A stretch of DNA of 64,000 bases, taken from Sipunculus nudus (Eukaryota > Annelida > Sipuncula > Golfingiida > Sipunculidae). The stretch lies in assembly GCA_026874595.1 (NCBI GenBank), contig CM049310.1:81702556-81766555 (forward strand), given 5' to 3'. A model generated the notes under the pieces. It was not told the origin of the DNA. It ran no database searches and worked only from the letters and a program-made list of their open reading frames with translations. Made by a program: the position numbers and the translations under genes. How positions within the stretch are numbered: the first letter of the stretch is position 1; each line of letters begins with the position of its first letter. Positions 49,026-58,900 of the stretch are shown piece after piece.

Positions 49026-52000
49026 TACACACAACGGTCATTGAGATACGGCATATGTAGTTTAAATGCTTCAACAACCAGGAATAATGTTTTGATCATA
49101 ATTATTATTAGTTAACTTTACCTATTAAGCGCTTAGAAAGTTTATAACTTTTTTATTTTTATTTTACGACATATAGATAATAAAAATAATATTAAAAGTA
49201 CTAGTAGTAATACTACTATTTCAGCTACTACTAATAATCATTATTACTATGATAATAATAACAGGCGACGTTCTCTCACTGAGAAACAAAGTAAGCTATA
49301 CCATCTGATGGAAGTCTAATATTTTACACAATTACAAAATAACCTTTACATTGAGTGTCGTGATTTTTTATCTATCGACAGCTGGCCACATTACAGGACT
49401 ACCAGGCTTTTGTTGACGCTCACAAGACCCAGCATGGACTCAGACATCTGTCTGCCGAGAATATACACGGAATAATGGTACGTGTTGATGATGATGATGA
49501 CGACGACGACGATGATGATAATGATAATGAAGATGACGACGACAAATTCGAGAACGACAGTGATAAATATGATGATTGTGGTGGTGGTGGTGATAATGAC
49601 GATGACGACGACGACAACGCAAACAACAACAACTTCGGGAACGATTAAAATAATTATGATGATGGTGGTGATTATGATGACAATAATGATGATGGTGATG
49701 GTTGTGCTGGTGGTGATGATGATGATGATGACGACGACGACGACAACTACGAGAACGACGACGACGAAGATGACGGTAGTGATGATGATGGTGGTGTTGG
49801 TGGTGAAGATGATGTTGACGTTGACGGAAGTGACGGCGATAATGATATTGACGATGCTGGTTATGATATTAATGATAGTGTTGTTGGTAATAATGGCGAT
49901 GATAATGAAGTTCTTAATAGGGATATTTCTAATGGTAATGGTTTGGTAGTGTTGTTGTAAATGATGATGCTGATTACGGACCCAGACCCATCAATGTAAT
50001 CAGTGGTATCATCAGGGCTTTAAGATCGAAACTTCGAAAAGCGTAGGGTGACCTCGCGATATATTGCAATATTTAACGACATCAGCATCAAAAATATATT
50101 CTTATTATAACTGAAGGAGTATCGCGGATGCCCGATTTTATTTGCAAGAAAATATTAGTATTATCAATTTTTAGATGGAGGCAGTGCAGGTTCATAGTTT
50201 ATTCAACAATAATTTTTTTACAGACAGAGGGCGCTAGTGAGCCATTTGCTGTTGCGTTTCTCCGTGAAGCGTGTCAACAGGCGCGCCAGGTGTACAAGGC
50301 TCTGAAGAATGCACTTAAGCCGGGAGATGTTGACGTCACCGTGCACGTGATCGATACAGACAAGCTCCCAATGGTCAGTAGTAAATGACGTTATCAGTTC
50401 GTAATACCTACATGCACACATGCATTGTTTGCTACAATATTTATTGTTCCATACAGTCGTTTATATTTGCGGATTTTTACTCTGTTTTATAAGCATTATG
50501 ATTCCCGCAGGCCACTCGTTAAAAAAGAGAAATACACAAGCGTTATGTGAAAAGGGAATGTGAAATGATGTGAGATGTGGGATTTCTTTGATTAAAGAAA
50601 TAAATGTATCACGTGGATAAATTATTGAATATTTCAGCTGGATGGACATTTCCGTACCAAGTTTGGGGTGGACACATCACTGCCTGCTCTTGGCCTTTTT
50701 AACTTAACAGACGTAAGTATATAATTGTTAACGAGTACACATAAATACTATTTTTGATATATAAATACTATTTATCTATATTATGATTGACGGTGGACGC
50801 AGACACGAAACAGCTCTCTCACCACGCTTCAAAAATGCCCGTTTTTGTCCTTAACTGTCGGGAACGATGCCAAATGTGTCCTAAGGGGTCTTTTTCCATA
50901 CTATGTCACAAAGGTAGTGGATGTTTATAATCTGATATCACCCACGATGTCAGGTTCATTCGACTTAATTTTAAACTTTCCCTGCCTGGCCTTTCGGGCT
51001 TGCTCGTTCTTGTTGCATTTCTCGGTTCCCTGGGTTAATAGTACTACATTTTGCCTGACACCCATGTTTCACCAGTATCCATTCACTCCTGGGTGAAGAG
51101 AGCGCATCCTTGTAGTAAAGACTTTGGCTAGAAGTCTCAGCGCGGAAAGCGGTCAGATCGGGACGCGAACTCGCAACCTTGCGCTCAGGAGTCCACCGCA
51201 TTAACCAATCACTACGCTCCAGGCTATGATATTAATGTGACATTATTCAACGTATGGTCTATCGCAACGCCATCTATCATAAACTACGCTGGTGAACCCA
51301 GCAAGATCGGGCTAGTAAATATGATGTTATCAGTAAATGATTTGTTTTGGAATGAAACTGCCAGGGAACGGATAAAACGGACATAAGATCGTCAGCTCTA
51401 AATAGAAATAAAACATAAATTTAAAATGTTTTTCTTTTTCACAAAAACTGAGCAATATTGATCTGTCAAAATACATATCGACACACTTTTAAAACTTCTT
51501 GTACTGCAAACGTGTTTTCCGTTTTTCTAAGGGCAACGCCACTTGGTTCAATATGACACAACTAGAGGGCGTGGTAGACAAGGTCCAGAGAATGACGGCG
51601 GTACGCGGCTGGCTTCTGGATGTAAAACTGGGACAGGTACGGGTTGACGGGGAACCAGCTCCTGACGTAGCCCCGCTGAGTGACGTCACGCAAGGTAAGG
51701 CCGCGTACATTAGTTTGAAAAAAATTAGTAATTCATATATTCTGGGACGAGAAATCAAGTTTACATGACTGGTGGATTGTCTCTCTACAATTTTATTACA
51801 GTTGTCGATAAATTTGTCTTATATACATGGTAAGAACTAGTTTTGCTAAAATGGTTAAAACGTATCATAACAAGACAAAATTTATTATTTAATTTCTTGA
51901 AACAAAGCAACTAGAGATAAATATGTAAATTTCCACTGAAAATTAAAATTACTTTTATATGAGGGGGACTTAATCTATATCGTGATTAATAATTGTTTAC

Positions 52001-52376
52001 TAAATATCAGAGATTATTAAAAACAATAAATTACTTTAATACCTGTATGACCCCGACATATATTCTTTCAACAGATGCTACAGACACGGCCGCAGAACCA
52101 GCAGTTGACGGAACAGCCACAGAAGCTGCACGGGAACCGGAAGTTGAGCTCGCAGTGGGACAGAAAGCGAAACAGAAAAGAAAAGGGGAATCAACAGAAA
52201 AGGGGGAGCCACAGGAGGGGGAACAAAATGAACAAAAAGAATCAACGAAACGGGAAAAATTAAAGAAGAAAAACAAGGAAAATAAGAAAGAAAATAAGCA
52301 AAATAAAAAACGGGAATCTAAAGAAGAGAAAAAAGCAGGCAATAATAAAGGAAATAAGGAAAAGGATGAGCTCTAG
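40607..52376 (+). CDS. calsequestrin-like ER thioredoxin-fold protein with KDEL terminus (eleven exons)
   Basis: Exons: 40607-40849, 42243-42321, 43009-43109, 45597-45705, 46965-47038, 48882-48968, 49382-49477, 50224-50373, 50638-50712, 51532-51694 and 52075-52376. All have GT/AG borders and matching phases and give 492 residues. Residues 1-22 are a signal peptide. Three thioredoxin-like regions without CxxC follow. They align by eye with vertebrate calsequestrin: the domain 1 end (VYKYGKRVKYTGYRASDVL), VLGHFDSV opening domain 2, LRHLSAENIHGIM at the domain 2/3 junction, VHVIDTDKLPM and LGLFNLTDGNATWF near the end. Calsequestrins are high-capacity Ca2+ buffers of the sarco/endoplasmic reticulum. 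Here the usual Asp/Glu tail is replaced by about 100 residues of lysine-rich, mixed-charge, low-complexity sequence ending KEKDEL, an ER-retrieval signal. Calcium storage is therefore uncertain. N-L-T, N-A-T and N-M-T are possible glycosylation sites. The ATG at 40607 is chosen because it directly precedes the signal peptide. Confidence 0.85.
43300..43830 (+). repeat. dispersed repeat with CCTCC/GGAGG hairpin start, copy 3
   Basis: It starts TGCCTCCGCAAGGAGGGTATG and shares ACCTCATGAAATTTCCAGGG, GATTTTGATGTTGATCCGG and TTCACAAAGGTACGGTCACTT in family order. It lies in intron 3 of the calsequestrin-like gene. Confidence 0.75.
43932..44544. mobile_element. candidate 0.6-kb element with CpG-rich terminal inverted repeats
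   Basis: The left end TAACGCGCGTCACACTCGTG and the reverse complement of the right end (TAACACGCGCGTCACACCCG) match over about 20 positions with a 2-nt gap. The interior is unusually CpG-rich for this window. No target duplication was resolved. Confidence 0.45.
45541..45576. repeat. (TA)n microsatellite
   Basis: A TA run ending about 20 bp upstream of the exon 4 acceptor of the calsequestrin-like gene. Confidence 0.95.
46875..46964 (+). repeat. tandem duplication of the exon 5 acceptor region
   Basis: CCGGAACATCGTCGACTGCT..TATGCTTTGTTGTCTT (from 46875) is repeated, 49 bp further on, as CCGGAACATCGTAGACTGGT..TATGCTTTGTTTCTTGCAG, directly before exon 5 of the calsequestrin-like gene. Only the second copy ends in AG. 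Confidence 0.8.
47487..48330. mobile_element. 0.84-kb repeat with TGTTAC...GTAACA ends, copy 1 (possible solo LTR)
   Basis: It matches 62802-63618 along its whole length: GATTCTGTAACACTA, AGCGTGAAATGTCTAGGGG, TACCTGGATACCACCACTG, TGTGTCCGCTGGAATATT. The TG...CA hexamer ends and near-identical flanking tetramers (GCAC and CCAC) fit a solo LTR. A non-autonomous DNA transposon is the alternative. It lies in intron 5 of the calsequestrin-like gene. Confidence 0.7.
48677..48836. mobile_element. pogo/mariner-like MITE
   Basis: Left GCAGAACCTGTTTAAAAGACC and the reverse complement of the right end (TACAGTGGAAACTGTG) are imperfect inverted repeats. GACCACCTGTGAATTAAGAT is the family interior motif. 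Confidence 0.6.
48974..49024. repeat. compound (TC)n(AC)n microsatellite
   Basis: It starts within a few bases of the exon 6 donor of the calsequestrin-like gene. Confidence 0.95.
49483..49960. repeat. long GAY/GGT trinucleotide-type cryptic repeat in intron 7
   Basis: About 470 bp of GATGAT, GACGAC, GGTGGT and AATGAT triplets run on without a fixed unit from just after the exon 7 donor. The open frame through it is a by-product of the triplet periodicity. Confidence 0.85.
50965..51235 (-). mobile_element. tRNA-derived SINE-like repeat
   Basis: The minus-strand head has GTAGTGATTGGTTAATGCGG (A-box region) and a B box GAGTTCGCGTCCC. The body runs left to about 50965. It lies in intron 9 of the calsequestrin-like gene. 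Confidence 0.65.
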
Positions 52377-52826
52377 GTCGGCTTTGGGGAGGTTTTGACC
52401 CCATGAACTTTTGGGCTCTGTTTTGCTTAATTATTGTGATTATATATGACTTAGTCATGTTGTTTTAATATATTACAGCACACCTTTCCCTCTTTCTGTA
52501 TTTGATAAAAAAATCTGACGGTATAATCAAATGTTTGATGCCGAATGGCTGAAGTTAGGCCTACTGACTCCGTGCAGCCTTTACTCAATTTTCCATGGCC
52601 TTTTGTTAACCACAGCCCAACTGATTGATTTTTTTACCGAATTGACAAGATTTAATAAATCATCTTCTAGACCCCCTTTATATTATAGTGTACTTCTAAC
52701 TTCACTGCTATCAGTATGGGTCTCCAACATTTCAAACATTACAATGTTGAAAACAAACATACGATTTCAAATCAAGGCTATGACTTGAAATTTCAATGAA
52801 TAACGATTTGAAAACGTGTTTCTGTG

Positions 52827-52832
52827 TTTATT
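52827..52832 (-). terminator. poly(A) signal of the serine protease gene
   Basis: AATAAA on the minus strand, 87 bp past the protease stop codon. Confidence 0.65.
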
Positions 52833-52841
52833 GCTTCTCTG

Positions 52842-52847
52842 AATAAA
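52842..52847 (+). terminator. candidate poly(A) signal of the calsequestrin-like gene
   Basis: AATAAA about 465 bp past the stop codon, only 9 bp from the opposing signal of the protease gene. An earlier plus-strand AATAAA at 52654-52659 is an alternative. Confidence 0.5.
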
Positions 52848-52918
52848 TCTTTTATAGAATGCCTCCTGTTGTGTTCTTTCTTTAACATATTCAAGCGATG
52901 CTCTTGGTGACTGGTCCA

Positions 52919-55900
52919 TTAGCCGATATAGCTTCTGATCCAAGCGTTATAGCGACTGACCCTGGTGTAGACGCTCGGATAGGTATTACAGTCGGGCCAT
53001 CCGCGTGACGTCACACCAGCCACTACCCACGTGCCCTGATCGTTACAGCTCAGAGGTCCGCCGCTGTCACCCTATAACAAAATTATATTTCATAAATAAT
53101 AAAAAATGATAATAAAAAACACATGATATAAATACAAATTTAAGATGATATTTTTCACGGTCTTCGCCCACCTAGGTGAAGGCTGCCCCACACAGTCGTG
53201 TTTCACTCACAGCTGAATGCGACTTTCGGACATTCTTCGGTTTTATGACCCCGAAATAGGGACGAATTCACGCCAAGGTACACCGACCCTGTTAGTATAA
53301 TCCCCTGGGACCCGAATGCCACTATAGAGAGGAAATAATCATGAATATTCATAACTGGTAACTTAGTGTGTTGTTTAATCGAATGGTGTCAAATTTTGGA
53401 AAGGTGATTTCCGAAAATTTGATACAGGTTGATTCAGGCACGTAGACCGTTATATTTCACGAGAGTCGAACTTCTACATTCTTTAAAGGTTGATGTTTTT
53501 AAAAATGGTTTCCACAAGGAATAATATGTGAAAGTTGTACAGGTAATTGCCGCGAGTCAAATTAATGACTGGGTGTTAAAAATAAAAAAAAATATGAACA
53601 TTTTGTTGCCATGGTAATGAAAATATTTAATTAAAACACTCAAAATTATGAATAATTTTTAATCAAATGCGTTTAATAAAAAGAATTATGACTCTAATAT
53701 ATATATTTCAATACTAGGGGAATAAGAAAATGTCAGCAAAAAAAAAAAAATGGAAAGTGTTGTAAGAAAAAACACAGACATATCAAATGACCGGTCTGCT
53801 TTATTTTGAGTGGGGGCATCTGTGAGCTATGAAGAGGCGTCAAACATGAGGAAAATGTTTTAATCCTAATTTTTGGTAACAGTGCGGTTCGCAACATACC
53901 ACAGCATGGCACTCTGGCACGTCGATAGGTACTCCTTTATCTGAGAGTCTTATGCCGCTATGGAAATACCATTAGACGGGCTTCTGTGACCTTTGGGCAG
54001 AGCACAGGACTCACAGCTAGGACAGCTTGAGTTGGAATCGCCAAGGCGATGAGATTTTTTTACCCAGGATGAGCGCTCTGCATACTGAATGGGAAGGCTG
54101 GGCGATGTTTCACTTACAAACTATTGAACTTTTCGAACGTTCTTTGGCCCCGCAGGTGTAGTAGTCACCGAGCCTAGAATATAAACTGAGAGGAAGCGTG
54201 TTTTGCTGACTGCCCTGTCATGTACCCGGAATAGAATCCTGTAGATACACATGCTTGGTTAAGCTATCATAAGAAATGTAGAGGGGTTACCTCTAACAGA
54301 AAATAATTTTAAAATGTAGCCCACCTGGCATGCACTCTGTTGTCCAGCGTCGTCACCCACACAAATGTGCTGATCTAAAATGGGGTGAATTTCGCCGATG
54401 ATTGGTGCCTGTCTCCATCTCTCTGCGCAATCCTGATTGGTCAACACTGGAATGTTCAACTCCATCAACACTGGACTGGCGCCCTCCGCTTCGGAACCTG
54501 TAGAGGGAGACACGTGTTTTCTCAATTAAAAGAAAACTACCACGTAAAGACTGAACTTATAAAACCTCCTAAACAGGAAATAATTACAATTAAAAATGTG
54601 CTTCAGTTCTTTAAATGGTACAATTGAACAACAAAATGTTTAGTCTGTTTAACATTATACCTTTATGAAAGGGTTGAGAGCACCAACTACAGCACCACTA
54701 ATTAGGACGTGGTGCTCATTTACCAATAAGGATATTAATCCGCGAAATAACAGGAGCCCTGTTTCCATAGAAAAATATGTTGCCTCCGCCAGGAGGGTAT
54801 GCGTTTATTCCTGTTCGTGTGTGGGTGTTTATGTGTTTGTTAAAAATATAACTTACGCAATCATGAACGGAATGGTGTCATTTTCATGGCTTTTTTGGGG
54901 GAGGGCCAATAAAGAATCGATCAGATGTTTGTGTGGATCCGGTACATAGCCCGGATTCAAGAACTTCAAGGAATATTCACAAATGTTCAGTCACTTGGAC
55001 TGAATGAACCTTGGAATTTCGGCCGAATAAGTGAAGACCAACATAGCGGAGGCTTGTATTCTTGGAATGCAGATTTGTTATTTGTGTGGCCTTACCAAAG
55101 AATAAAAAATGCCCCAATTCTCCTCAGACAGAACCCTGAGGAAAAATTCTTTCTCGTGTCGCAAAGAAACCATGCATACTCTCCAATATTTCTGGGCATA
55201 CAGTTATGGGAACCTAAAGCTATCAGTGCCACCTGTTAGAACTCAATGTCAGCAAGAATTTTAATGTGCTCCATGGCCTCCCGGTCATACTCGGACGCCA
55301 TATTTGGACGTGGCACCTTTTATATATCACTGTAACATGCTGTAGGTTTTCTCCCGTAAACGAAAATACCACAACATATTCATTAGTTTTAAATTACCAA
55401 AATGACTGGAAGTTCTGTCCAAATTTCAAAAGAAGGTTTACCAGACCGAAACACACTATACTGCCTGTCCTTGGGCTAAACGTGATAGTTATCTGTCTGA
55501 ACAGCAGTGCTTACAGAATGTTTCCCCCTTACGTGGTCTTACGTTTAGCCCCTTGTTTCAGCACAGTTTAAATTATTTGTCTATATCCCACACATAGTGC
55601 AGACTTTTCCTTAAGAGTATTTAAATTATACTCCCCTTGGGCACGCTAGACAACAAGTGATCTGTCTAATATCTGCTCCAAGGTTCTGTTTGGCAATCAG
55701 AATTTTATCCTGTCTTGTTGTTTAACAGGGATGTACTAGATGTAATCAGACCGATCAGAGCGGGCTATCGCATTGTGCATTCCATGGCAAGTTTGAGACC
55801 TGCGATATCCCCTTTTGATATTGGTATGATTATATTCCTGCCAGACTCCTGGTGGTGAAACCCGGCAAACTCTGATTTATCAAGCAGTTGTAAAGCGAAA

Positions 55901-58900
55901 GAATTTAAGAATGCAGCATATAACCAAAGCTTTAGGAATTTATACGAACTTGTACGCCCCCATCCAGTGATCCAGCAGTTGGGATCCCCGGCGTAGGTCT
56001 TGCCGTCGTCGGGCAGGGCCACGATGGCGATGTTGGGGTTAGCAGTGTTGGCTGAGCCAGACATCTCCATAAGGGCGATATCATGGGGCAGGCCAGGCTC
56101 TGTCAGATCAAAGTTGGGATGCTGCAGAGAAAATTCACTGTCTTAGTAAAATGTCACAAACGCATTTATGTGTGCATGCGTTTAAACATATATAGGTCTG
56201 CAAATCCTGTAACGGTGTACACAATAACTGATGTGACGTACGTTTTGCCTTTTGCGGCGTACCTCCTATTATTGGTACAACGCTGAAACTTAATCTCCCA
56301 CGTACAAGAGCCTAAAAATATCGTATTATTTTTTGTCTTACCTCCAGGTAGAACCCATGAGGAAACAGTGTTGCACAAAGCGTAGCACAATTTTTCAAAC
56401 GAACATTGTCCGAACAATTACGCTACACAAATAAAAGACGGATACATTGACTAACAAACTATAAATAGAAATCGGGAATACCATTTTACAGATATGTATA
56501 TACCTGAGATTGATTTTCCCGTCATTTTCTTCACGTCAGGGGTGGGGGGGGGGGGGGTGTTTACAAAACACGAGCATCCCCGGTGGTAGGCATTATCAGG
56601 AATTTTTGGTCCTCAATATCAAATGTGCAACGGAAAAGGGCATGTGCATCAATGTGCGTGTGTGCGCTTGTGTGTGTGTTTATAAGTCCCGATCTGGCTT
56701 ACATAGAGTCCTTTATGTGGATTACGTGTCTTATCCGGTGCATCTCTTGGTGTGGTGTAGTAAGCCGCAAAAGAATGCGGTTGAAATTAGTTTTTGCATG
56801 TTTTCTTTTAAAAATGCCAATTGACATGCTGATGTGGCGTACTGATGTGGTTTGTCATACCAGTACAACCTGATACAGATAACCATTGTATTAATATTCT
56901 TACTGCGTATACACCCTATGATTTAACTGAAACTAAATTAGATATTTGATACATCTCAGCTGGAACTGGTGGCATTCAACTAGTATAAGAAGGACGAGGA
57001 CTTGTGTGCATGTTTATATTTGACTATATGCGTGTGCGCTTGTATGTATTTATGTGTGTGATGTTGATTATGTGTTTATGTATGTGTGTGTGTGTGTGTG
57101 TACCTCAATAATCCTGGTGGTCTCCAGTATCTGTTCGGCGTCAGTTGTCGGACTGATGCGGAAAGCACCGAGTTGAAGTTGATAGTCAGAGGGCTCACTG
57201 TGACAATTAAAGTAATAATAATAACTTAAACCACTCACACTCCATTATAAGATATAAAGTACGTGTGTTTCTTATTTCAAGACTGCGAGACCAGAGGCCC
57301 GATCTTGTGCACGCACAACAATTCCCAAACAGTGTGAAGATACGAGAAAAAAAAAACACGGAAGAAACACAGGTTGCAAGCTTGAAAAATCTTGATTTGT
57401 GAAGATGGTGGGGTGCGCACTATGTTTATATTTTGCCCCACTGATCGCATCCGGTCCAAGCTTTTTTTCAACTTGTGTAGAGGAGTAAGCAAACGGTTTA
57501 AAAACCTAATATTTAAGCAGGCTACGGTATAATTCATGTATATGTTTAATATAACTAGTATCTGAATAAGTCTCTTAAAAAAATACAGGTAATGCTTACG
57601 TTTAGACTAAAAGCGTGTGAATTGGACATTATGATTAGTGGGACTTCAATTTATGTAAAAATTATTTATATAATTAAGTTATTCAAGGAGATTCTTACCA
57701 AAATTTGTCGTAAGCCCAGTTGTATTGATAGTTGATACATTTTAGTAAATACAATGAATTATGTCGCCCTACATGTGAGACAATTGGAAAAATAGCTATT
57801 GGCCCATGGTCAATGACAATCAGCTTAATTCAAGGAGCCTTGAACTACGGGTAAAAAGACTCCCAGAGTGCTAAAAATCTCGCATTTTGCTATTAGACCT
57901 AAGATATAGGTTACAATTACCTTATTCTAGATGCAGCTGCTACCATTTGTGCCGACTAATAGTGTTAAAATCAAGTTCTTTCACACAGCTTGCAGAAAAT
58001 GGGTCACAGTGACATTTCAGGTTTCCAAGGAGATTTTAAGGGACCTCCCTGAAAGTCATGTATGGAGATTTTAGGCCAAATAAAACAATTTGTGCCCTAT
58101 CTGACTCACTCGGTGCTAAAAAATCTTGTTTTCTCCCCTAATTTGCAAAATATAGGTCACCATGACCTAATTTCAGTTTCCATAGAGACTTTTTATTGAA
58201 CTCTAAGGATGTCAAGTTAAACGATTCTAGGTCCAGCTATGACAGTTTGTGCCTTGTTAATGGATGACCGCTTCATTTGAAGTTCTCAAAAATAGAAATA
58301 AAAATGCGTAAAAGTACAGGAGGTATCACCAGTCTGCAGGAAATAATGAAACCTCCCATGATGAATATGCAAACAAAGAATCATGGCAATCAATCCAATA
58401 TAGTTATTCAGATACTGGAGCTTTTTGTATTAAACTTTTAATTGTTCTGCGGGGGGGGGGGGGGGATGGGTTACTTACAAGTCCCATAGCTTAGAGGATA
58501 TGGGTAACAGAGACCTAATTCATGTTTCCAACGAGCTTTTCATTGGCCTTCTAGGATGTGAAGGAAGAAGATTCTAGATTTAACAACGACGATTTGTGCC
58601 CTGTTAACAGATGACCGCTTCATTTGAAAGTCTCAAAAATACAGAAAAAAAGTCTACCAGTCTGCAGGAACTGATGAAACCCTCAATTTGCGTGCAAAGA
58701 ATCAAGGCATTCAATGCATTAGTTATTCAGACACTGGAGCTTTTGTATTAAATTGTTCATAATTCTAGGGAGTATATACAAGAGCCACATAAATCGGAGG
58801 ACATGGTAACGGAGACCTAATTTCTGGTTTTTCAAGGAGATTTTTTATTGACCTCCATGGATGTCCAGTTAGAAGATTTTAAGTCCGAGGTTCGAGTGTG

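Noticed and set aside
49482-49949. 155-codon frame rich in Met, Thr and Val
   Set aside because: A by-product of GAT/GAC/GGT triplets inside an intron. The flanking exons splice without it in a consistent phase.
52531-52788. 85-codon frame after the calsequestrin-like stop
   Set aside because: It lies in the presumed 3' UTR before the AATAAA and resembles nothing.
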